From: Clostridium sp. | GTDB taxonomy: Bacteria > Cyanobacteriota > Vampirovibrionia > Gastranaerophilales > Gastranaerophilaceae | DNA length: 63,894 nt | Direction of reading: 5' to 3' | NCBI GenBank assembly: GCA_018362895.1 | Contig: JAHALR010000008.1 | Coordinates: 1-63,894, forward strand | Shown: positions 34,499 to 44,178 of the stretch, piece after piece | Numbering within the stretch: the first letter of the stretch is position 1 | Layout: each line of letters starts with the position of its first letter | The notes under the pieces: generated by a model | The model's input: only the letters and a program-made list of their open reading frames with translations | Told to the model about the DNA's origin: nothing | The model's database searches: none | Program-made: the position numbers and the translations under genes

Positions 34499-35115
34499 GC
34501 CAAATTATTTTTTTCCAGTTCCTTTCTAATTTTATTCAATCCTGACTGAATTATTCTTGAAATTCTTGAAGGAGAAATATTGAAGTCATCGGAAAGTTCT
34601 CTGAGTTTTTTATCTTTAAAGAATTTTGCCTCAATCAAATCATGTTCTCTTTGAGGAAGTTTCTTCATTGCTTCTTTTATAGCACCACTCATTTCCTGAA
34701 AAGCTACAAGCTCTTCAGGTGTTTTTGAATTGTCTTTAATTTGAGTAGGATTCTCTGCTTCAGCCATTTCATCAATAGAAAGAATGGTCTTGTATACAGC
34801 CTCTCTCAAGTCATTTACCTCTCCCGAGGTAATAGTCTCTTTTTTTGTCTTTTGTGAATACCATTTGTATCTTCTTCTAACTTCATTTCTGATTGCCCAC
34901 TTTATCGCAGTCGAAATATACGAATTGTTATATTGGGAAATATCAGAAGTACTACACAAATGGTGAACAACCTGTGTTCCGATATTAACTAGTTCCGAAA
35001 AATCTATAAGATAAGCTGAAGAGAGTTTTTTAAACTCAATCTTTGCAATAGTTTCAATTAGTTCATTGTACTCTTTGAGACTTTTTCTTATTGAAGCTTT
35101 GGTGCTGGTATTCAA
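34495..35115 (-). CDS. Sigma-70 family factor resembling sigma-28/FliA
   Basis: Encodes 206 aa. Region 2 is recognisable but divergent (FSELVNIG, then YISTAIKWAIRNEVRRRYKWY, near 40-85); region 3 is reduced. Region 4 is good (MKKLPQREHDLIEAKFF, LRELSDDFNISPSRISRII, near 140-200). Length and SPSRISRI recognition helix resemble FliA/WhiG/SigB-type alternative factors. The only plausible start is TTG at 35115 with a weak GAGTTAG upstream. Its stop overlaps that of the convergent amidase gene (CTAA). It could recognise the sigma-28-type promoter of the flagellin at 60085; this link is inferred. Confidence 0.75.
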   Translation of the reverse strand: MNTSTKASIRKSLKEYNELIETIAKIEFKKLSSAYLIDFSELVNIGTQVVHHLCSTSDISQYNNSYISTAIKWAIRNEVRRRYKWYSQKTKKETITSGEVNDLREAVYKTILSIDEMAEAENPTQIKDNSKTPEELVAFQEMSGAIKEAMKKLPQREHDLIEAKFFKDKKLRELSDDFNISPSRISRIIQSGLNKIRKELEKNNLA

Positions 35116-35206
35116 TTCTAACTCACAACTAATACTTTAACGACCTGTTTATATTCTAAATTAAAAACGGAAAAGTGTAAAATAGGAAATTAATAAATTG
35201 TTGCAA

Positions 35207-36064
35207 TTATATATTTTCATATGTTTCAAATGCCTTATAGGAGCTTCTTACCAGACCTGATGCAACTATATTTTTTATACCACACTTTTTGGCAGTTTTT
35301 TCAACTAGTTCAAAATCATTCTGAGTATAGTATTTTTCAACACCAAGATGTTTTTTAGAAGGCTGCATATATTGACCTACCGTGACAATATCACACCGTG
35401 AATTTTTCAAATCACAAAATGTTTGCTCTAACTCCTCGATAGTTTCACCAAGCCCTACCATAAGGCCTGATTTTGTTATCATGTTATTGTTACGCTCTTT
35501 TATGTGTTTTAAAAACTCAAGAGAACGCTCATATTGAGCTAATGGCCTAGCCTTTTGATAAAGTCTTCTAACCGTTTCAATATTATGATTAAAAACATCA
35601 GGCTTTGAGTCTACAACTATATCAATCAAATCTTCAATCCCTTCAAAATCAGGAGTAAGAACCTCAATTTTTATATCCGGTACAAGCTTCCTTGTTTCTG
35701 TTATAACCGCTGCAAACACATCAGCACCTTGCAAAGGCAAATCATCACGAGTAACAGAAGTAATAACAGCATATTTCAAACCAAGTTCTTTTATCGCCTG
35801 TGCAACTTTTATCGGCTCCTGTCTGTCAACAGTCTCGGGTGTCCCGCCTGAAATATTACAAAAACGACAGTTCCTTGTACAAATATTTCCCAAAATTAAA
35901 AAAGTTGCCGTATTTTTTGAATAGCACTCTGCTTTATTAGGACATCTTGCTGCTTCACACACAGTATTTAGACAATTATGCTTTAATATTGATCGCACAA
36001 GTTTTGTCTTCTCAGTATCAATTATTCCTCTTTTTAAATAATCGGGTAAACGTTTTCGTTCCAT
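35207..36064 (-). CDS. lipA: Lipoyl synthase
   Basis: Encodes 285 aa. Radical-SAM enzyme that inserts two sulfurs into octanoyl groups. The auxiliary cluster motif is CEAARCPNKAEC (about 36-47) and the radical-SAM cluster CTRNCRFC (about 62-69). ITSVTRDDLPLQGA, FNHNIETV and the terminal RSSYKA end are typical. Its start overlaps the lpd stop (TAATG), so it is coupled to lpd. lipB or lplA is not in the window. Confidence 0.96.
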   Translation of the reverse strand: MERKRLPDYLKRGIIDTEKTKLVRSILKHNCLNTVCEAARCPNKAECYSKNTATFLILGNICTRNCRFCNISGGTPETVDRQEPIKVAQAIKELGLKYAVITSVTRDDLPLQGADVFAAVITETRKLVPDIKIEVLTPDFEGIEDLIDIVVDSKPDVFNHNIETVRRLYQKARPLAQYERSLEFLKHIKERNNNMITKSGLMVGLGETIEELEQTFCDLKNSRCDIVTVGQYMQPSKKHLGVEKYYTQNDFELVEKTAKKCGIKNIVASGLVRSSYKAFETYENI

Positions 36065-37410
36065 TAAAGTCCTCTCGGCAGACTTAAGCTCATTTTATCT
36101 AAACCCAGAACAGCTTCAAAAACTGATTCTGAATATGTTGGATGAGCAAAAACTGTTTTTAAAATGTCATCTGTTGTGAGTTCATTATCTATCATTAAAG
36201 CAAACTGCTGAATCAAAGAAGAAGCCTCGGGAGAAATAACATGTGCCCCGACTATCTTGTTATTAACAGCCAAAACTTTCACAAATCCATCTATCTCATC
36301 ATCAGCCATTGCCTTGCCAAGAGCAGCAATTGGAAAAATTGAAACTTTATATTCAGTATTTTGTAGAGATTCTTCTGTTTTTCCAACCCAGGCAATTTCA
36401 GGATTTCCATATATAACAGAAGGAATCTTATTAGCATCAAAATGACACGGTTTGTTTTCAGTAATAAAGTCCACTACGGCTAATGCTTGATGAACAGCAC
36501 TGTGAGCTAATTGCATTTTTCCGTTTAAATCACCAATTGCAAATATATTCTTCACATTTGTCCGGAAATTTTCATCAACATATAAATATTTTCCATTTTT
36601 CTTAAGCTCTGTTAAATCAGGTAAAACAGGTTCTCTTCCTATCGCACATAATATCATATCAGGATTTAGAGTCTGATTATTTGAAAGAAATACATTTTTA
36701 TTTTCAATTTTTTCTATTTTGGTATCTGTATAAAATTTAATCTTATCTTTTTTAAAAAGTCTTTCAACTCTTTTTGAAACTTCTAAATCTGCAACAGGCA
36801 GCAGTCTTTCAGCTAATTCAATAACGGTTACATTTTTTTGGAATGCTGAAAAAATTCTTGCCCACTCAATTCCTATTGCTCCAGAGCCTACAACAAGAAT
36901 ATTGTCAGGAAGCTTATCAAGGTTCAAAATATCATTTGAGTTTATGACAAATTTTCCATCAGTTTCCAGCCCCTTAATTTGTGAGGGTTTTGAACCTGTT
37001 GCAAGAATGATATTTTCGCATTGATATATATTTCCATCAGCTTCGATTTTATCTGCACTAATAAGTTGTGCAGATGCTGTGATTATTTCTACACCATAAC
37101 TTTGTATCAGTTTTGTCAGCGATTTTTGGATTTTTTGCACAATGTCATTTTTGCGGTTGAAGATTTTTTCGTAGTCAAAGGACAACTCCTTAATTTCGAT
37201 GCCAAATCTATCTGACTTTTTAAGACTTTTGTAAAAGTCAGAACAATGCAAAATTGTTTTTGTAGGGATACAGCCTTTATTCAGGCATACACCCCCCATA
37301 CAGTCTTTTTCAAAAAGAACAACACTGAGACCTTTTTGTGATGCCCTAATTGCTGCGCTATAACCGGCAGGACCACCACCTATAATTCCCAAATCAAATT
37401 TATTTTCCAT
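36064..37410 (-). CDS. lpd: Dihydrolipoamide dehydrogenase
   Basis: Encodes 448 aa. FAD enzyme that re-oxidises dihydrolipoyl groups with NAD. The FAD motif GIIGGGPAGYSAAIRA starts at residue 7, and the redox-active disulfide is GGVCLNKGCIPTK near 40. The NAD motif is VVGSGAIGIEWA near 170, and the catalytic HPTYSE is near 425. The ATG at 37410 (preceded by AGGAT) is chosen over an upstream start that would add 33 residues before the FAD motif. Followed by lipA, so it serves 2-oxoacid dehydrogenase or glycine cleavage complexes encoded elsewhere. Confidence 0.95.
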   Translation of the reverse strand: MENKFDLGIIGGGPAGYSAAIRASQKGLSVVLFEKDCMGGVCLNKGCIPTKTILHCSDFYKSLKKSDRFGIEIKELSFDYEKIFNRKNDIVQKIQKSLTKLIQSYGVEIITASAQLISADKIEADGNIYQCENIILATGSKPSQIKGLETDGKFVINSNDILNLDKLPDNILVVGSGAIGIEWARIFSAFQKNVTVIELAERLLPVADLEVSKRVERLFKKDKIKFYTDTKIEKIENKNVFLSNNQTLNPDMILCAIGREPVLPDLTELKKNGKYLYVDENFRTNVKNIFAIGDLNGKMQLAHSAVHQALAVVDFITENKPCHFDANKIPSVIYGNPEIAWVGKTEESLQNTEYKVSIFPIAALGKAMADDEIDGFVKVLAVNNKIVGAHVISPEASSLIQQFALMIDNELTTDDILKTVFAHPTYSESVFEAVLGLDKMSLSLPRGL

Positions 37411-37492
37411 AAAAATCCTAAAAAAATATCTCCCTAGTATTATATTACAGGAAGATATTTTTATAAATAATAAAATTTGAAAATAATCTGGA

Positions 37493-38617
37493 CTAGCAGC
37501 ACGCTGCATTTTTGCATTTTGCTATTGCATCTTTAACTTTTTCTGCAATTTCTTTTTGTTCTTCTGCTGTTAATTCTGCAAACATAGGCAGACTCATTAC
37601 ATGCTGCGTATTGTATTCCGTATGAGGAAGATCACCCATTTTATATCCAAGATGAGCATGTACTTTTTGCATATGTAACGGAATCGGGTAATAAAGCATT
37701 GCACCTACACCGTTTTCCTGAAGCATTTTTTGTACTGCATCACGGCTTGGAATCTTGATTGTATATTGGTGATAAACACAATATGTATCATCAAGTTCTT
37801 TAGGTGTAACAACATCTTCACAATCTTTGAAAAGTTCATTATACCTGTGAGCAACTTCACGGCGCATCTTGTTCCATTCATCAATGTAGTTCATTTTCAC
37901 TCTCAAAATAGCTGATTGAATTTCATCAAGACGGCTGTTTACACCGATTTCATCATGGTGGTATCTTACTGCTCCGCCGTGGTTTCTTAAAGCAATCATT
38001 CTATCTTTGAGGTAATCGCTGTTTGTTACTGCCATACCGCCATCACCCATGCCGCCTAAGTTTTTGGTAGGGAAGAAGCTATAAGCTCCGATATCACCAA
38101 ACGAACCTACTTTTTTGCCTTTGTAAGTTGCACCGATAGCCTGGCAGCAGTCTTCAATAACATACAAGTTGTGACGTTTTGCAATATCCATAATTACATC
38201 CATATCAGCAGGTTGTCCGTAAAGGTGTACAGGCATAATTGCTTTTGTTCTTGGTGTAATTTTAGATTCAATTTGTTTAACATCCATGTTGAAAGTATCA
38301 GGATCAATATCAACAAATACTGGTGTTGCACCAACAATTTCAATAGATTCAGTAGTTGCAACAAAAGTAAATGCAACTGTAATAACTTCATCACCTTTGC
38401 CTATATCCAAAGCTCTCAAAGCAAGGTGTAAAGCATCAGTTCCGGAGTTAAGCCCGATAGCATGCTTTGTTCCCAAATAAGATGCAAACTCTGATTCCAG
38501 AGCCTTTGTGTTAGGTCCAAGAATATAATAACCTGAGCGAAGCACCTCCAAAACAGCTTTTTCTATTTCTTCACCTGTTTGTTTGTATTGTCTTTTTAAA
38601 TCAACTATCGGAATCAT
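37493..38617 (-). CDS. DegT/DnrJ/EryC1 family sugar aminotransferase
   Basis: Encodes 374 aa. PLP enzymes of this family aminate nucleotide-bound keto sugars for surface glycans. Motifs are IPIVDLKRQY, SGYYILGP, LNSGTDALHLALRAL, FTFVATTESI, VIEDCCQAIGATYKGKKVG and the PLP lysine in FFPTKNLGGMGDGGM near 187. Substrate cannot be fixed; similarity of the N-terminus to WbpE-type enzymes suggests a UDP-3-keto sugar. The protein ends in NAACC, an unusual Cys pair. It precedes lpd by about 80 bp. Confidence 0.92.
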   Translation of the reverse strand: MIPIVDLKRQYKQTGEEIEKAVLEVLRSGYYILGPNTKALESEFASYLGTKHAIGLNSGTDALHLALRALDIGKGDEVITVAFTFVATTESIEIVGATPVFVDIDPDTFNMDVKQIESKITPRTKAIMPVHLYGQPADMDVIMDIAKRHNLYVIEDCCQAIGATYKGKKVGSFGDIGAYSFFPTKNLGGMGDGGMAVTNSDYLKDRMIALRNHGGAVRYHHDEIGVNSRLDEIQSAILRVKMNYIDEWNKMRREVAHRYNELFKDCEDVVTPKELDDTYCVYHQYTIKIPSRDAVQKMLQENGVGAMLYYPIPLHMQKVHAHLGYKMGDLPHTEYNTQHVMSLPMFAELTAEEQKEIAEKVKDAIAKCKNAACC

Positions 38618-38787
38618 ATAAATCTCCTTCTTCCTAATCCATTGCTAACAATCTATTTCTATATTCTAACACCACTAAAACAGTCCTTTATAAAATCTTT
38701 ACAAGATTTAAGCATTATAGTTTGTATTTAACTATTTTATCTGATAAGATTACTCTGTATTGTTTATATATTATATGGATTACAGAT

Positions 38788-40860
38788 ATGTCAGAATTTG
38801 AAATGCCTAAAAAATTTAAAAATCCGAAAAAAAACGGACCATTTAAACAATTTTTTATTATGATTTTTTCTTTCTTGCTGGCAGGTTTCATCGGTGTCAA
38901 TTTATATCTGACCTCATTGCCGCCTATTCAGCATCTCGAAGACTTCAAACCTAATGTTGTCACAAAATTATACTCTGCAGACGGCGAAGTAATAAAGACT
39001 TTTACTGCTTATAAATTTGAAAAAGTTGATATAAAAAATGTACCGGATGACATAAAAAACGCCATAATAGCAACAGAGGACAAAAACTTTTACCACCACA
39101 GAGGCTATGACCCTATTGGTCTTGCAAGATCAATGGTAGTAAACATCTCAACAGGAAGTTTCTCTCAAGGTGCGAGTACAATAACACAGCAGCTTGCAAG
39201 AATATTATTCTTAAGCAATGAAAAGACCTTTGACAGAAAAATAAAAGAATTTATTGTTGCAGCAAGAATAGAAAAAACAATTTCAAAAGATCAAATTCTT
39301 GAAATGTATTTGAACAATGTATATCTTGGTTCCGGAGCCTATGGAATAGCAGGTGCTGCACAAATATATTTTAACAAACCATTAAAAGATCTTACCCTTG
39401 CAGAATCAGCACTGATTGCAGGTCTGCCGCAGGCACCTTCTGTTTATTCTCCATATAATGATAAAAAACTAGCGATTGAAAGAAGAAATCAGGTTCTTGG
39501 CAGAATGTACAAAATGAGATACATCACCCGCCAGCAATATGATGCGGCAAAAGAAGAAAAGCTGCACTTAAACCCGAATCCTGATATATATTCACTAAAC
39601 AGAGCGCCTTACTTTGTTGATTATGCAATGAAAGAATTGGAAGAACTCGGTTTTGACGAAACCGAAATCTCTCAGGGCGGATATAAAGTTGTAACAACTC
39701 TAAACTATAAAGCACAAAAAGCCGCAGAAGATGCTGTCATTAAACATCTTGGAGCAAGTGGCAAAAATCAAGCAGCTGTGTTTTCTTTCTCTCCTATTAC
39801 CGGTGAAATATTTGTATATATAGGAGGTAAGAACTACAATAAAAGTCAGTATGACCGAGTAACTCAATCAGTCAGACCTCCGGGATCTGCCTTCAAGCCT
39901 CTTGTTTATGCCGCAGCAATAGAAAAAGGCTGGGGACCGAATGATATGCTTGAAGATACACCAGTTAATATCAATGGTTGGAAACCTCACAATTACGGTA
40001 ACAGATATAGAGGACAAATGCCATTATTTATGGGACTTATGCTTTCATCAAATGTAATGGCAGCAAGACTTATTCAAGATGTCGGTGTTCGTTCTGTTAT
40101 TGGAATAGCACGCTCACTGGGCATTACTACACCGATTGAATATGACATGACGATTGCTCTGGGTTCTAACGGTGTAAAATTGTATGAAATGACTATTGCT
40201 TACGGTGCTTTTGCTAACGGTGGTTTTAAAGTTAAACCATATTCAATTGAACGAGTTGAAACGTCCAGAGGAAAAGTTATTTATCAAGCACCCAAAACAC
40301 GTGTTATGAAAGTATTGAATCTAAATACAGCCGCAGTAATTACTGCTATGCTTGAAACAGTTATTGAAAACGGTACCGGTCGTGCAGCAAACATAGGAAA
40401 ACCGGCAGCAGCAAAAACCGGTACAACTGATGACAACAAAGATGCTTCATTTTACGGATACACACCGGATGTTGTAACAGGAATCTGGGTAGGAAATGAT
40501 GACAATACAAAAACAAGTGGTATCTATGGAGGCACAATTCCTGCAATGATATGGAAAGAAACAATGAAAGCTGCTACTGAAAAATTCGGTAACTCTGACT
40601 TTGATTATCCTGAAGTGGAACTCAAAAAGTCAGCAAAAAATGCAGCAAAAACCATAAATCCTGAAGATGTTACGGAAGAACCACCCAAACCACAGATGCC
40701 ATCAGGGGATATAAATGGAGATATGATTAATAACAATCCTCCGGCTGTTCAACAACCGGCACAAAATCCTGTTTCCTTCAATAATACATTCCTTGATCCG
40801 ACAGCAAAACCAACCCTGCAACCTCCTGCTCCACCTGTTCCTCCAATACCTAAACCATAA
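38788..40860 (+). CDS. Class A penicillin-binding protein (PBP1A)
   Basis: Encodes 690 aa. Bifunctional peptidoglycan synthase. Single N-terminal TM (about 18-38), glycosyltransferase GT51 domain (ATEDKNFYHHRGYDPIGL with the catalytic Glu near 95, GASTITQQLARILFL, KIKEFIVAARIE), then the transpeptidase domain with the active Ser367 (PPGSAFKPL), SSN and KTGTT motifs. The C-terminus (from about 620) is a Pro/Asn/Gln-rich tail. The ATG at 38788 is preferred; an upstream ATG would add 22 hydrophobic residues without support. Followed by a terminator shared with bioD. Confidence 0.95.
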   Translation: MSEFEMPKKFKNPKKNGPFKQFFIMIFSFLLAGFIGVNLYLTSLPPIQHLEDFKPNVVTKLYSADGEVIKTFTAYKFEKVDIKNVPDDIKNAIIATEDKNFYHHRGYDPIGLARSMVVNISTGSFSQGASTITQQLARILFLSNEKTFDRKIKEFIVAARIEKTISKDQILEMYLNNVYLGSGAYGIAGAAQIYFNKPLKDLTLAESALIAGLPQAPSVYSPYNDKKLAIERRNQVLGRMYKMRYITRQQYDAAKEEKLHLNPNPDIYSLNRAPYFVDYAMKELEELGFDETEISQGGYKVVTTLNYKAQKAAEDAVIKHLGASGKNQAAVFSFSPITGEIFVYIGGKNYNKSQYDRVTQSVRPPGSAFKPLVYAAAIEKGWGPNDMLEDTPVNINGWKPHNYGNRYRGQMPLFMGLMLSSNVMAARLIQDVGVRSVIGIARSLGITTPIEYDMTIALGSNGVKLYEMTIAYGAFANGGFKVKPYSIERVETSRGKVIYQAPKTRVMKVLNLNTAAVITAMLETVIENGTGRAANIGKPAAAKTGTTDDNKDASFYGYTPDVVTGIWVGNDDNTKTSGIYGGTIPAMIWKETMKAATEKFGNSDFDYPEVELKKSAKNAAKTINPEDVTEEPPKPQMPSGDINGDMINNNPPAVQQPAQNPVSFNNTFLDPTAKPTLQPPAPPVPPIPKP

Positions 40861-40876
40861 AAATTATATAAGATAT

Positions 40877-40920
40877 AAAAATACCGAAATTATAAAGTTA
40901 AATTTAGTTTCGGTATTTTT
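40877..40920. terminator. Bidirectional terminator overlapping the bioD 3' end
   Basis: AAAAATACCGAAA (40877-40889) pairs with TTTCGGTATTTTT (40908-40920), a 13-bp stem with an 18-nt loop. The right arm lies inside the last codons of bioD, whose stop is at 40890-40892. Confidence 0.85.
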
Positions 40921-41612
40921 ATACGAAAAATTTTTTCAATATCAATACAATTTATAAATATATTAATTAAAAATCCGGGTTTTACCGTATCAAAATCAGG
41001 GATATCCGGAATTATTCCAAGAATATTTACATCTGTATACTCCTCAATAAGTCTTGGTGCTGTTTTTATTGCAGCATCTTGTGTCCCCTCAGGATATCTG
41101 TTGATAATAACTCCGGCAATATCCAGTCCCATTGTTTTAGCTTGATTTATTGTAAGAATTGTATGATTTATTGTTCCCAAATTCGGTCTGGCAACAATCA
41201 GCAAAGGGATATCAAGCATCTTTATAACATCTGCAATTACAGCCTCTTTTGTCACAGGCACCATAAGTCCGCCTGCACCTTCAACAAGAACTGTTTCACA
41301 TGCCTGTCTCAATGTTTGAAATTCCCGAGCAACAGTTCCAAGATTAATGTTTATACCTTCAAGTTCCGCCGCTATATACGGTGCAGTCGGTTCTTTTAAA
41401 AGATAGGTACATAATGTTTCAACATAAAAATCCATTTTTTTGACATAAGCAAGATCAGGAGAAACAAGAAAACCATTTTTTTCAACAGCACCGCTTTGAA
41501 AAGGTTTGTAAACACCTGCTTTATAGCCAAGGGACTGCATAACAGCAGCTAATCCTGCCGTGACAATTGTTTTTCCTATATCAGTATCTGTGCCTGTAAT
41601 AAAAATATGCAT
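40890..41612 (-). CDS. bioD: Dethiobiotin synthetase
   Basis: Encodes 240 aa. BioD closes the ureido ring of biotin using CO2 and ATP. The P-loop GTDTDIGKT is at residues 6-14; YKPFQSGA and VEGAGGLMVPV (metal-binding Glu) follow. VARPNLGTINHTILT supports the assignment. Its last ten residues (KIPKLNLTL) are encoded by the terminator loop and arm, which suggests a drifted C-terminus. No bioA, bioB or bioF is nearby. The rluB-like gene ends 6 bp upstream. Confidence 0.93.
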   Translation of the reverse strand: MHIFITGTDTDIGKTIVTAGLAAVMQSLGYKAGVYKPFQSGAVEKNGFLVSPDLAYVKKMDFYVETLCTYLLKEPTAPYIAAELEGININLGTVAREFQTLRQACETVLVEGAGGLMVPVTKEAVIADVIKMLDIPLLIVARPNLGTINHTILTINQAKTMGLDIAGVIINRYPEGTQDAAIKTAPRLIEEYTDVNILGIIPDIPDFDTVKPGFLINIFINCIDIEKIFRIKIPKLNLTL

Positions 41613-41618
41613 TTGTTT

Positions 41619-42368
41619 TTACTTTTTCTTTTCCAGTTTATTTATATACTTCAATAAATCACTGATTTCTCTGGGTTTTATGTATTTAAACTGACCTTTT
41701 TTTAATCCCTGAATATTTATTGTTCCATGAGATATTCTCTTAAGTGAAATAACAGGAAATCCTAATGAATCCAACATTTTTCTTATTTGTCTGTTCATTC
41801 CTTGATACAAAACTATTTGCAATACAGTATTTCTGCCTTCATAATCTAATATTACAGAATCAGCATAGGCTATTTTTCCTTCTTCTATTTCAATTCCCTT
41901 TGCCATATGAATAAGATGTTGCTGATTCATTTTCCCTTCTGCCGTAACTCTATACACCTTAGGAATTTTTACTGAAGGATGGGTCATCTTATTTATGAAG
42001 TCACCATCATTTGTCATAATTAAAAGACCAGTCGAATCTTTATCCAGTCGACCTACCGGTTTTAGTTCTTTTACTTCTTCAGGAAGTATGTCATAAATAG
42101 TTTTTCTGCCCTTTTCATCACTCATTGTAGTAATGTAGCCTGCCGGTTTATAATATTTTATGTAAATAAAATTTTTCTTTTTTAAAGACTGGTTGTTCAC
42201 TGTAATTTTATCTTTCGTTGAAACAGAAAAACCCAGCTCTGTTACAATTTTCCCGTTAACTCTTACAACACCAGATTCTATTAACTCATCTGCTTTTCTT
42301 CTTGAACATAAACCGCTCTGAGCAATAGCCTTATTTAATCTTACCGTATTATTTTTCTTATTCAGCAT
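41619..42368 (-). CDS. RsuA/RluB family pseudouridine synthase
   Basis: Encodes 249 aa. An N-terminal S4 RNA-binding domain (VRLNKAIAQSGLCSRRKADELI, ending near 60) is followed by the catalytic domain, with the nucleophilic Asp in GRLDKDSTGLLIMTNDG near 107 and the GMNRQIRKML motif near 210. It modifies a uridine in ribosomal RNA; RluB (23S) and RsuA (16S) are both possible, RluB being closer by the S4 start and length. The ATG at 42368 begins directly before the S4 domain. Confidence 0.93.
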   Translation of the reverse strand: MLNKKNNTVRLNKAIAQSGLCSRRKADELIESGVVRVNGKIVTELGFSVSTKDKITVNNQSLKKKNFIYIKYYKPAGYITTMSDEKGRKTIYDILPEEVKELKPVGRLDKDSTGLLIMTNDGDFINKMTHPSVKIPKVYRVTAEGKMNQQHLIHMAKGIEIEEGKIAYADSVILDYEGRNTVLQIVLYQGMNRQIRKMLDSLGFPVISLKRISHGTINIQGLKKGQFKYIKPREISDLLKYINKLEKKK

Positions 42369-42457
42369 AAATTCATCATGAATAAAAAAGGTGTAAAATG
42401 CAAGATTAGACCACAAATTTATTTTTTGATAAAATTCGTTTAGAAAAAAGGAGTTTT

Positions 42458-44134
42458 ATGTACCTAAAAGATTTAATAAAAAAAGAATATAAAATTCTGC
42501 TTGTTATATTGCTTCTTTTTACTATAAACTCAGTTCTATTCAAATTTAAAATGATAGATGTTTATACCGATTTTGGGAAAGAACTTTTTTATTCACAATC
42601 TATTGCTGAAGGAGAAGTCTTATATAAAGATATCTTTGTCCTTTTCGGACCTTTTTCATATATGCTAAATGGCTTTTTTATCTGTATATTCAAAAACAGT
42701 TTGAACACTCTTTATCTTCTAGGCTTAATAAACTGCTTTTCAATCATTTTTTCCTTGTATTTTATATGCAGAAATTTTCTCTCAGAAAAATTCTCTGCTG
42801 CAATCACACTGTTCGTCTTATATGGATGTTGTTTTGTTCCTGAATTGAATAACTTTATTACACCATATTCTTATGCAATGACATACGGACTAAATGCATG
42901 TTTTATATCAATATTATTATATTTGAGTTATTTGAAAAATAATTCCACAAAACTTCTGTATTTTTCTTTTTTGTTTTCAGGTATAGCCGCAACATGTAAA
43001 TATGAATTTTTAATTTATGTTCTATTAATATCAATCTTCACTATCATTCAAAAAGAAAAAAAGAAAAATTTTTTGACAGCATTGTGTTTTCTTATTTTTA
43101 TACCGTCTCTTCTTTTCACAATTCTGTTTGCTTCAGGTCTTTCATTTCCAGAGATTTTTGAATATTTTACAATACTTTTCAAATTTTCAAGTTCATCTGA
43201 ACTTTCAAAAGTTTATGCAGGAACTTTTTATTTTTCTTTAGAATATTTTATCATTTTGTTAAAATCACTCTTAGTCTTCATAATCTCTTATTCACTTCTA
43301 TTTTTTTCTATATGGCAGACAGAAAAAAGAAGTAAAAAAACAAAAATTTTCTTATACATTTTCATAATTTTGATAACAGCTGCATTTGCATTCTTTTTTA
43401 AAACATATTTTATGAATTTTGTATTCTGTTGGATGCCAATAGTTTTAACAATTGTTTTTGCTGTGAAAATAAATAAAATCAAGCAAAACAAAATGCTTTT
43501 GTTTTTGACACTTTCTTCTTTGCTTATTTCACTTAAATCATATTTTTTTCTTGCAATGAACCTTTATGGACGATACTTTCTTCCATTGTTGATAACATCC
43601 CTCATAGTATTACTTTATAATAGTTTTCAAAAAGAAACGCTAAAATATATATTTGAAAAAAGCACTGTTTTGTTTTTGTCAATTCTTGCAGTGCTAAACT
43701 TTTCTATAAACCTGCAAACACTTATACAAAAGAAATATAAAATAGAAACAAATATGATAAAAATTTATGCTGATGAACAAGATTCAAAAATTTTCAACTA
43801 TTTGACCAACTATATTGAAAAAAACACAAAAAAAGAAAATACACTAGTTGTTCTTCCTGAAACTCCATTTCTAAACTACTTAACCGGGCGAAAATCAGAC
43901 AATTATTACAACTACTTCGTACCTGCTCTTTTAAAAAGTTATGATGAAAAAAATATAATAAAACATTATGAAAAAACATCTCCTGATTATTTTATTATAT
44001 TCACATCTCCATATGATGAAACAGCTCTTTGCAATGGTTATGGATTTGCTGTATGCGGATGGATAAAGCAAAATTATGAACTTCTTCAAATCGTACAATC
44101 AAATATTTTAATTTTAATATTCAAAAAAATATGA
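42458..44134 (+). CDS. Membrane GT-C type glycosyltransferase
   Basis: Encodes 558 aa with about ten to twelve hydrophobic segments. After the first TM the loop VYTDFGKELFYSQSIAEGE then VLYKDIFVLFGPFSYML matches the GT39/ArnT/PMT-like pattern, in which an Asp in the first extracytoplasmic loop is catalytic. The C-terminal 130 residues are soluble and extracytoplasmic. Such enzymes use polyprenyl-phosphate sugars to modify lipids, glycans or proteins at the outer face of the membrane. AAAGGAG precedes the ATG. Acceptor unknown. Confidence 0.75.
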   Translation: MYLKDLIKKEYKILLVILLLFTINSVLFKFKMIDVYTDFGKELFYSQSIAEGEVLYKDIFVLFGPFSYMLNGFFICIFKNSLNTLYLLGLINCFSIIFSLYFICRNFLSEKFSAAITLFVLYGCCFVPELNNFITPYSYAMTYGLNACFISILLYLSYLKNNSTKLLYFSFLFSGIAATCKYEFLIYVLLISIFTIIQKEKKKNFLTALCFLIFIPSLLFTILFASGLSFPEIFEYFTILFKFSSSSELSKVYAGTFYFSLEYFIILLKSLLVFIISYSLLFFSIWQTEKRSKKTKIFLYIFIILITAAFAFFFKTYFMNFVFCWMPIVLTIVFAVKINKIKQNKMLLFLTLSSLLISLKSYFFLAMNLYGRYFLPLLITSLIVLLYNSFQKETLKYIFEKSTVLFLSILAVLNFSINLQTLIQKKYKIETNMIKIYADEQDSKIFNYLTNYIEKNTKKENTLVVLPETPFLNYLTGRKSDNYYNYFVPALLKSYDEKNIIKHYEKTSPDYFIIFTSPYDETALCNGYGFAVCGWIKQNYELLQIVQSNILILIFKKI

Positions 44135-44178
44135 TATTATAAACAAAATACAGATTAATTTTGTGAGGTCTTTTTGTA

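Noticed and set aside
37411..37509. N-terminal extension of dihydrolipoamide dehydrogenase
   Set aside because: It adds 33 residues before the FAD motif and overlaps the aminotransferase gene; ATG 37410 has AGGAT upstream.
38194..38480. Leu/Asn-rich open frames antisense to the aminotransferase gene
   Set aside because: They lie entirely within the confidently assigned gene on the other strand and have low-complexity sequence typical of shadow frames.
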